Below are positions 58,043 through 64,000 of a DNA stretch of 64,000 nucleotides, one piece after another (the stretch's first letter is position 1; each line of letters starts with the position of its first letter). The DNA is from UKL13-2 sp038321965 (lineage in GTDB: Bacteria > Pseudomonadota > Gammaproteobacteria > Burkholderiales > Usitatibacteraceae), in contig JBBQFL010000001.1 in the NCBI GenBank assembly GCA_038321965.1, forward strand, positions 1-64,000. Direction: 5' to 3'. Under the pieces are notes generated by a model that did not search any database, was not told where the DNA came from, and worked only from the letters and a program-made list of their open reading frames with translations. A program made the translations under genes and the position numbers.

Positions 58043-58879
58043 ATGATCGCGCTGTTCATGCGCTTGTTCGCCATAGGGTCATTATTGTTCGCGGCGTTCG
58101 TCGCGCTGGCGGCGGCGGAGGTAACGGCGGCGGAATTGGCGCCAGAGCGCGAAGCGATCCGCGTCATCCTCGTCGGCGACTCGACCATGGCCACCCGGTC
58201 CGGTTACGGCGATGCGTTGTGCCAACGGTTCCAGGCAAGCGTCACTTGTATCAACCTTGCCAGAGGCGGTCGCAGCTCCGGCAGTTTTCGCGCGGAAGGA
58301 TTGTGGGACCAGATGATGGAAACGCTGCGCGGCAGCAGCCAGTTTCGCGCAACCTACGTACTGATCCAGTTCGGGCACAACGACCAACCCGGCAAGCCCG
58401 GACGCTCCACAGATTTGGTCACCGAATTCCCGGTGAACATTACCCGCTACGTGGACGAGGTAAGAAGTCTTGGCGCAGTGCCAGTGCTGATCACGCCACT
58501 GACAAGACGTGTCTTTCGTAGGGGTGCTTTGCAAAACGACTTGAAGCCGTGGGCTGACACCACGCGCCGAATTGCCGACGCCAGGAAGGCGCCTCTGCTC
58601 GATCTCAATACGGATAGTGCTGCGGCAGTAGTGGCGATGGGTAGCATAGAGGCGGACACGTTGGCGGAAGAGCCGCCCCGTGCGAACTCGTCCGCGCAAG
58701 TCCTGACATCCGCCTACACCGCCAAGTCTGAACCGAACGGTGTGTTCAAAAGCAGGTTTGACCACACTCACCTGGGTGCCAAAGGCGCCGCGCTATTCTC
58801 ACGGATGGTGGTGCAGGAACTTGTCACGGCAGTGCCGACTATCGCAACGCATATCAGGCCAGATACATACGCTAAATGA
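58043..58879 (+). CDS. SGNH/GDSL esterase, CE12-like pectin/rhamnogalacturonan acetylesterase
   Basis: The 278-residue protein has a signal peptide (about residues 5-30; ATG 58058 is an alternative start). The SGNH motifs are VILVGDSTMA with nucleophile S47, LARGGRSSGSF, IQFGHNDQPG, and FDHTHLGAKGA with the catalytic Asp/His. This set is typical of CE12 acetylesterases that remove acetyl groups from pectin. Its stop overlaps the start of the next gene (ATGA). It makes acetylated pectin accessible to the flanking polygalacturonases. Confidence 0.87.
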   Translation: MIALFMRLFAIGSLLFAAFVALAAAEVTAAELAPEREAIRVILVGDSTMATRSGYGDALCQRFQASVTCINLARGGRSSGSFRAEGLWDQMMETLRGSSQFRATYVLIQFGHNDQPGKPGRSTDLVTEFPVNITRYVDEVRSLGAVPVLITPLTRRVFRRGALQNDLKPWADTTRRIADARKAPLLDLNTDSAAAVVAMGSIEADTLAEEPPRANSSAQVLTSAYTAKSEPNGVFKSRFDHTHLGAKGAALFSRMVVQELVTAVPTIATHIRPDTYAK

Positions 58880-61572
58880 GCCGCCGGACGATAAGACAAT
58901 TTTTGTGGATGCCGGTATGGGTGGTTGCGAGCGCCGTCACTGCGCAGGACACACGCACCTTGACCGAACCGGTAGTACCGCCCGTGTGTTCGGTGGTGAC
59001 CGCTGTGCAGAGTTCGCCAGCGGCCGCAGCGCGTATAGACGATACCCGGCGAATTCAAAACGCAATTGAAACTTGCGCGCGAGGCCACGCCGTGCGACTC
59101 GCCATTGGCAATGGCAAGACCGCTTTCGTCGCCGGTGCGCTTGTCTTGAAGAGCGGCGTGACACTCCTGCTCGATAGCGGTGTCACGCTGTTTGCAATCA
59201 CCGACCCGCTCGCCTATGATCGCGGTCAGAAAATCTGTGGCACCAACAACGCAACCGGCAAAGGCTGCAAACCGTTCATCACCGCTGATCGAACCCACGG
59301 CAGCGGCATCATGGGCGAAGGGGTGATCGACGGGCAAGGCAGCCAGCTGATCGACGGCAAGACAGAGACATGGTGGCAAATCGCTCGCCGTGCACAGAAG
59401 GAGCAGTCGCGCCAAAACGTCCCGCGACTGATCGAGGTCAGCAACAGCAGTGATTTCAATCTGTATCGCATCACGCTGCGCAATTCCCCTAATTTCCACG
59501 TCACTCTCAATCGGGTTGATGGCTTTACCGCCTGGAACGTGAAAATCGATACGCCACCTGACGCCCGCAATACCGACGGCATCGACCCTATTTCCTCTCG
59601 CAACGTCACCATCGCCCACAGCTTCATTCGTACCGGGGACGACAATGTTGCCATCAAGGCCGGTGGCAACGGGCCGACCGAAAACATCTCGATTCTGCAC
59701 AATCATTTCTACAATGGTCATGGCATGTCCATCGGCAGCGAGACTGACGGCGGCGTGCGCAATGTGCTTGTCGACGACCTGACCATGGATGGCGCAACCT
59801 CGGGCCTGCGCATCAAGAGCGATGTATCGCGCGGCGGGAAGGTCAGCAACGTGCGCTACCGCGATGTCTGTCTGACTAACGTGCGCGCGCCCCTCGACAT
59901 CGATACCCGTTACGACAAGAAAGCCACCGGCAACAAGATCCCGGCCTATCGCGACATTGCGTTTGAACGTGTGCGCAGTATCACGCCGGGTCGAATCACC
60001 TTACGTGGTTTCAATGCAACGTACCCGCTGACCGCCATGTTGAACGATGTCGTGATCGATGGCAATCCGACGATGCAAATTGAACACGCCAGGCTCACGC
60101 TTGGGCCGGGACCCGTTCAGCCGTTACCAGTCGGGGAAGGGGCAGAAATATCCGGCAGACCATCCAGCGGCACAGGAAAATCATGTGATGGCGCGTTTGT
60201 ATCTTTCCCCGCATTGCCGACACCGACGCGTGCCACGCGCCCGCAATTGACCGCGCGCGACGCTGAGATGTATACGTATGCAGAAGTCCTGAAAACAACC
60301 GGACCCGCCGGTAGCGAGAGTTCCGACCCCTGGGATCCGCTTTCTGAACCGCTTGCGACCGGGGAGACACTGAAGTCGGACTACGTCGTCGATGCCGCCG
60401 CAACTGCCAACGGGAAAACAGTCTTCAATACAGTCCAGGCTGCAGTATCCAGAGCGGTATCCGATCAGTCATCGTCAGGGCGAAAGAGCCGCATTATTAT
60501 TCTCGTCAAGCCGGGTACGTATCGTGAGCTTGTGTACGTGCCGAGATTGCCCGCACCGATAACCCTGACCGGCAGCGATGCAAACGCCGCCAACACGGTC
60601 ATCAGTGCCAACCTCGACGCTCTCGTTGCGGGGAGCAAATATAGCCAGGCATTTGGCGCTCAATTCGCCTCTGCGCCGTCGGACATTAAAGCGATGTTTG
60701 ACTCGCTGAAGGACCGCGCCGCAATCAGCACCTACGGCAGTGCCACCGCGTGGATCAGGAACGAAGGCTTTCAGGCAAGTAATCTGACGTTCGAGAATAG
60801 CTACAACAAAGTGCGACCCAGTGTGCCGGCGTCGAGCAATGTGTCCGTCATCAGCAGTCAGGCGGTTGCGCTGGTGGTGGACGACGCCGACAAGGTGCAA
60901 TTCGAAAATGTCCGCTTTCTGGGCTTGCAAGACACGCTGTATCTGAAGTCATCATCGCCAGCCAGGACGGCACGTATTTTCTTCAACAAGTCGTACATTG
61001 AAGGTGACGTGGATTTCATTTTCGGCGACGCGACCGCGTATTTCTATCAATCTGAAATCAGGTCCCTGGGCGCGCGGCGCATTTCGTATGTCACCGCGCC
61101 CAGCACTCACCTCAAGGCCAAATACGGCTTCGTGTTTGATACCTGCAAATTTACGCACGACGGATCGGCCAACGCGCTTGCCGGTAACTTTAAACTTGGA
61201 CGCCAGTGGTTTCGTAATCAGCGTTGCACGCCCTTCGGCACTGTGACCCATCCCGCTGGCTACCAGTGCCGTCTCGGCGAACTGGACGTTTATGAAACAC
61301 CCGTCGGGGCCATCTCCAAAGGTGTTCTGGAAACGGTTGGCAAGGTGATCGTCCTGAACTCGCAGATCGGTGCGCATATCGACAGAGCCAGCCCCTGGGC
61401 AGATTGGAATGCACGCGGTACGATCAAGCATAGACCGGTGCAATATAGCTCGGATGATTTTTGGCACAATCTCATCAACGTCGGCATTGATCCGATGCGA
61501 CAGCTGGGGTTGACCGCGCAAGAGTCCCCGCCCGACGCCTTCCTGGCGGAGTTCAAGAATACTGATGACTAG
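58876..61572 (+). CDS. Bifunctional polygalacturonase (GH28) - pectin methylesterase (CE8) fusion
   Basis: The 898-residue protein has a short hydrophobic N-terminus (LWMPVWVVASAVTAQ) as probable signal. Residues about 50-430 are GH28: ARNTDGIDPISS, IRTGDDNVAIKAG, YNGHGMSIGSE and GLRIKSD hold all catalytic residues. After a linker (about 430-500), residues about 510-885 are CE8: the stabilising Gln and first Asp in LGLQDTLYL, second Asp in GDVDFIFGDA and the Arg/Trp pair in KLGRQWFRNQ. It would demethylate and then cut pectin with one polypeptide. No frame break separates the parts, so the fusion is real in this sequence. Confidence 0.9.
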   Translation: MSRRTIRQFLWMPVWVVASAVTAQDTRTLTEPVVPPVCSVVTAVQSSPAAAARIDDTRRIQNAIETCARGHAVRLAIGNGKTAFVAGALVLKSGVTLLLDSGVTLFAITDPLAYDRGQKICGTNNATGKGCKPFITADRTHGSGIMGEGVIDGQGSQLIDGKTETWWQIARRAQKEQSRQNVPRLIEVSNSSDFNLYRITLRNSPNFHVTLNRVDGFTAWNVKIDTPPDARNTDGIDPISSRNVTIAHSFIRTGDDNVAIKAGGNGPTENISILHNHFYNGHGMSIGSETDGGVRNVLVDDLTMDGATSGLRIKSDVSRGGKVSNVRYRDVCLTNVRAPLDIDTRYDKKATGNKIPAYRDIAFERVRSITPGRITLRGFNATYPLTAMLNDVVIDGNPTMQIEHARLTLGPGPVQPLPVGEGAEISGRPSSGTGKSCDGAFVSFPALPTPTRATRPQLTARDAEMYTYAEVLKTTGPAGSESSDPWDPLSEPLATGETLKSDYVVDAAATANGKTVFNTVQAAVSRAVSDQSSSGRKSRIIILVKPGTYRELVYVPRLPAPITLTGSDANAANTVISANLDALVAGSKYSQAFGAQFASAPSDIKAMFDSLKDRAAISTYGSATAWIRNEGFQASNLTFENSYNKVRPSVPASSNVSVISSQAVALVVDDADKVQFENVRFLGLQDTLYLKSSSPARTARIFFNKSYIEGDVDFIFGDATAYFYQSEIRSLGARRISYVTAPSTHLKAKYGFVFDTCKFTHDGSANALAGNFKLGRQWFRNQRCTPFGTVTHPAGYQCRLGELDVYETPVGAISKGVLETVGKVIVLNSQIGAHIDRASPWADWNARGTIKHRPVQYSSDDFWHNLINVGIDPMRQLGLTAQESPPDAFLAEFKNTDD

Positions 61573-61680
61573 TCGTCATAACGGGACGCAGAAATAAATG
61601 GTTTTGACCGTGACACTACTGTTGCAAAATGCAGACAACGTCGTGAAAATCTGCCCGGAAATCGGCGGCACGAGATTCAG
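61573..61680. other. Spacer after the pectinase operon
   Basis: About 110 bases with no gene and no clear terminator, followed by a palindromic repeat. The operon and the leftward dehydrogenase gene converge here. Confidence 0.35.
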
Positions 61681-61740
61681 CTAGTCGCGTGGGGCATTTT
61701 GTGCCCGAAACGCCCACGGGCGCTTGAGTTTCATAATTCC
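61681..61740. repeat. Member of the palindromic intergenic repeat family at the operon end
   Basis: The left half GCGTGGGGC can pair with GCCCACGGGCGC-type sequence, and the right half GGGCGCTTGAGTTTCATAATTCC resembles the right half of the copy at 31631. It lies eight bases before the stop of the convergent dehydrogenase gene. Confidence 0.5.
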
Positions 61741-61748
61741 AGAACGCG

Positions 61749-62687
61749 CTAACTCACCGGCGTCAACAACCGTCCCTCAGCAAAAAAGCTGCGCAAATTC
61801 GCCATGGTCAAAACTGCCATCGCCTGTCGCGTCTCATGGGTACCACTGGCAATGTGAGGCAGCAACACCACGTGGTCTAGCGTCATCAACGCTTCTGGCA
61901 CCTGCGGCTCAAGCTCAAATACATCTAGTCCAGCGCCCGCGATTTTCTTGTTCACCAGCGCATCGACCAAAGCCGGCTCGTCAATCACCGATCCGCGCGA
62001 GATATTAACCAGAAAGCCATCCGGACCAAGTGCCGCCAATATTTTTGCTGAAACCAGATGCCGCGTGTCGGGACCACCGGCACTGGCGACAACGAGGAAA
62101 TCCGCCCAGCGTGCCAGCTCCTCAAGTGATGACTCATAAATAAATGCCACATCATCCACCCGGCGACGATTGTGATAACGAATGTCCATGTCAAACCCGG
62201 ACGCGCGTTTCGCAATCGCGCGGCCGATGCGTCCCAGTCCGAGAATGCCCAGGCGTTTGCCACTCACCCGCGTCTGCAGCGCAAACGCACCGCGCTGCCA
62301 GTCACCTCGGCGCACGAATCGTTCTGACGCTGACATGCCGCGCGCTACATCGATCAGCAAGCCAAATGCCGTATCGGCCACGCAGTCGTTGAGAACGTCG
62401 GGCGTGTTGCCGACCAGGATGCCGTGTTGCGCAGCGGCGGCGAGATCAATCGTGTCGACGCCCACGCCAAAACTGGAAATCACTTTCAGGCTCGGCAGCG
62501 CCTTGATCAGTGCTGCATCGGCTCCCCATCGCGCAGAGGTTGCGAGCCCGATAAATTCAGCGCCATGCGCTGCCAGATACGTGGTTTGATCCGCCTCCTT
62601 CCACAATTGATGAACATCGAACTCGGCGGCCAACGCCTTTTCGAGAGACGGCATGTAAGCGCCTTTTTGTAATATGCGATGTTTCAT
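61749..62687 (-). CDS. D-isomer-specific 2-hydroxyacid dehydrogenase (hydroxypyruvate/glyoxylate reductase type)
   Basis: The 312-residue enzyme has the NAD(P) loop GILGLGRIGRAIAKRAS with the following basic NRRR, which favours NADP. The catalytic residues are Arg in VNISRGSVIDE, Glu in DVFELEPQVPE and His in LLPHIASGT. It follows garL in the same direction (109 bases apart). GarL releases tartronate semialdehyde, which isomerises to hydroxypyruvate, so this enzyme may reduce a product of that route to glycerate; this is an inference from context. An AGGATGAC site precedes the start. Confidence 0.87.
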   Translation of the reverse strand: MKHRILQKGAYMPSLEKALAAEFDVHQLWKEADQTTYLAAHGAEFIGLATSARWGADAALIKALPSLKVISSFGVGVDTIDLAAAAQHGILVGNTPDVLNDCVADTAFGLLIDVARGMSASERFVRRGDWQRGAFALQTRVSGKRLGILGLGRIGRAIAKRASGFDMDIRYHNRRRVDDVAFIYESSLEELARWADFLVVASAGGPDTRHLVSAKILAALGPDGFLVNISRGSVIDEPALVDALVNKKIAGAGLDVFELEPQVPEALMTLDHVVLLPHIASGTHETRQAMAVLTMANLRSFFAEGRLLTPVS

Positions 62688-62796
62688 TTGTCATCCTGGA
62701 AACGGCGAAGTGGTCGCGGTGCTTCAATTCTAGTCACTCTTTGGGCGAAACGAATTCCTCAGCTTCCGTAACCGGCGCACGTGCAACAATGCTCGA

Positions 62797-63570
62797 TTAG
62801 TTTTTGAATTTATCGCGCAACGCCTGCGTCGCACCGCGAAACACGCCCAGATCGCTGCCAACGGCGACGAACGTGCAACCCCACTCGATATACCGGCGTG
62901 CGTCCACTTCCGCCGGCGCCAGAATACCGCTGGGTTTTCCGTTGGCGCGGGCACGCTCAAGCAGATGCTTGATCACAGCTTGTACTTCCGGATGGCCGGG
63001 ATTGCCCAGATGCCCCAACGCGGCAGACAAATCACCAGGCCCGACAAAAACACCATCGACGCCGTCGACTTGTGCAATCGCATCTACTGCATCGATACCG
63101 GCGCGGCTTTCGATCTGCACCATCACCGCAATGTGATCGTTGATGGTTGCGAAATAATCGGGCACCGTGCCGTAGCGGTTATTGCGCTGCGAGACTGAGA
63201 TGCCGCGAATACCCGCAGGCGGATAACGCGTTGCAGCGACGGCATTGCGTGCCTGTTCGGCCGACTCGATAAACGGGATGAGGAAATTGTGAAAGCCAGC
63301 GTCGAGCAGGCGCTTGATGATCACCGGCTCATTCCATGGCGGACGCACTACTGGTGCGCTAACGCTGTCTTTCAGCGCCATCAACTGCGGGATCAGCGTG
63401 GGGACATCGTTGGGCGAATGCTCGGCGTCGAGCAGTAACCAATCAAAGCCGGCGAGGCCGAGCACCTCCGCCGTGATTGGGTTGGCGAGAGAACACCAGC
63501 AGCCGATGAGCTGTTTGTTGGCCAGCAGATCGCGTCTAAACGAATTCGGTGGGGTTTGATAGGCGGGCAT
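62797..63570 (-). CDS. garL: 2-dehydro-3-deoxyglucarate aldolase (GarL, HpcH/HpaI family)
   Basis: The 257-residue aldolase cleaves 5-keto-4-deoxy-D-glucarate to pyruvate and tartronate semialdehyde. It closely follows E. coli GarL as I recall it: IGCWCSLANPITAEVLGLAG, FDWLLLDAEHSPND with the catalytic-base histidine (H51), NEPVIIKRLLDAGFHNFLIP, RYPPAGIRGISVSQR, QIES and GVFVGPGDLSAALGHLGNP with metal ligands, and GKPSGILAPAE. The start at 63570 matches the family N-terminus. It links to the galactarate made from galacturonate by the udh operon. Confidence 0.92.
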   Translation of the reverse strand: MPAYQTPPNSFRRDLLANKQLIGCWCSLANPITAEVLGLAGFDWLLLDAEHSPNDVPTLIPQLMALKDSVSAPVVRPPWNEPVIIKRLLDAGFHNFLIPFIESAEQARNAVAATRYPPAGIRGISVSQRNNRYGTVPDYFATINDHIAVMVQIESRAGIDAVDAIAQVDGVDGVFVGPGDLSAALGHLGNPGHPEVQAVIKHLLERARANGKPSGILAPAEVDARRYIEWGCTFVAVGSDLGVFRGATQALRDKFKN

Positions 63571-63587
63571 ATTGTTTCCGTTTGTCG

Positions 63588-64000
63588 TTAGTCGAGTTGC
63601 GCGCCAGAGGCTTTGGCGGCCTTCGACCATTTGGTGATTTCAGCTTGTATGAATTCAGTGAATTGCTGCTGTGTGCCCGCCACCACCACGAAGCCTTGTG
63701 CTTGCAAGCGCTGTTTGATTTCGGGCAGGTTCATCGCCTTGACCGTCGCGTCGTTGAGTTTCTGTAACACATCCTTGGGTGTTCCCGCCGGTGCGCTAAG
63801 CCCAAACCACGAGACGGCCGAGAAACCTGCGTATCCTGATTCGGCGATTGTCGGTACATTCGGATAAGCAGGATTGCGCTCCAGACTGGCGACGGCAAGT
63901 CCACGCAGTTTGCCACCCTGTACCTGCGGCAGTGCATTGTCCTGATTGATAAACAGGATGGGAACCTGGCCTGCGATGGTATCGGTAATTGCAGGACCTC
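63588..64000 (-). CDS. Tripartite tricarboxylate transporter binding protein (TctC/Bug family), C-terminal part
   Basis: Reading leftward from the window edge gives 137 open codons to a TAA at 63588-63590. The segments GKLRGLAVASLERNPAYPNV, PTIAESGYAGFSAVSWFG, LSAPAGTPKDVLQKLNDAT and FIQAEITKWSKAAKASG are standard for the Bug (TctC) family of secreted binding proteins. The N-terminal half with the signal peptide is outside the window. It is 17 bases upstream of garL and co-directional, so it may bind galactarate or a related acid. Confidence 0.9.
   Translation of the reverse strand, partial: GPAITDTIAGQVPILFINQDNALPQVQGGKLRGLAVASLERNPAYPNVPTIAESGYAGFSAVSWFGLSAPAGTPKDVLQKLNDATVKAMNLPEIKQRLQAQGFVVVAGTQQQFTEFIQAEITKWSKAAKASGAQLD

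Noticed and set aside
1..64000. CRISPR arrays, rRNA and tRNA genes
   Set aside because: No regularly spaced direct repeats, no rRNA signatures and no tRNA-like T-loop with cloverleaf were found in the intergenic stretches by eye.

Overview
The window looks like a chromosomal stretch of a betaproteobacterium, probably of the Burkholderiales/Rhodocyclales type. The main reason is the classic block ntrX-ntrY-DUF4390-rsmB-fmt-def, transcribed leftward and divergent from lysM-dprA-topB. The Bug/TctC-type binding protein, the Tat-dependent molybdenum hydroxylase and the moderately high GC content fit this. The species assignment is inference, since no rRNA or tRNA gene was found.

Left part (1-13 kb): an IS3-type transposase start at the very edge, then an oligopeptide/dipeptide ABC transporter. 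Its binding protein (162-1721) is separated from dppB-dppC-dppD-dppF (4826-8816) by small unrelated genes and an oppositely oriented mutarotase. Behind dppF lies an inserted pair of paralogous secreted proteins, the second frameshifted. The pair is bracketed by an imperfect ~100-bp copy of the dppF 3' end. A translationally overlapping pair of zinc amidohydrolases follows (N-formylglutamate amidohydrolase-like with a His-rich tail, and an aspartoacylase-like enzyme), then a GNAT acetyltransferase.

Middle (13-34 kb): housekeeping genes. These are a nitrogen-type two-component pair whose regulator has a degenerate AAA+ module, rRNA and formyl-Met enzymes, DNA uptake and topoisomerase genes. They are followed by assorted small genes, a possible gene remnant, a 177-bp MITE-like element and a RsbRD_N-type histidine kinase.

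Signalling locus (34.8-42.4 kb): a leftward series encodes an ABC_sub_bind-type sensor protein, a Cache histidine kinase, a single-domain response regulator, a response-regulator/class III cyclase fusion and a LuxR regulator. Only 20 bp away, a rightward two-gene operon encodes a 112-residue unknown protein and a clostripain-like (caspase-fold) protease. This is the least conventional arrangement here and the best candidate for an undescribed system.

Right part (46-64 kb): a pectin/galacturonate utilisation region. A LacI-type regulator sits between two operons that carry the same CG-centred palindrome (core AAACGTTT). One operon encodes uronate dehydrogenase, an SMP-30 lactonase and a TRAP transporter. 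The other encodes a TonB-dependent receptor, two polygalacturonase modules, a CE12-like esterase and a pectin methylesterase fused to the second polygalacturonase. At the right edge a GarL aldolase, a 2-hydroxyacid dehydrogenase and a partial TctC-type binding protein fit the lower part of the galactarate route. An aldo/keto reductase and a molybdenum hydroxylase pair lie between the two regions. A family of palindromic intergenic repeats is scattered through the whole window.
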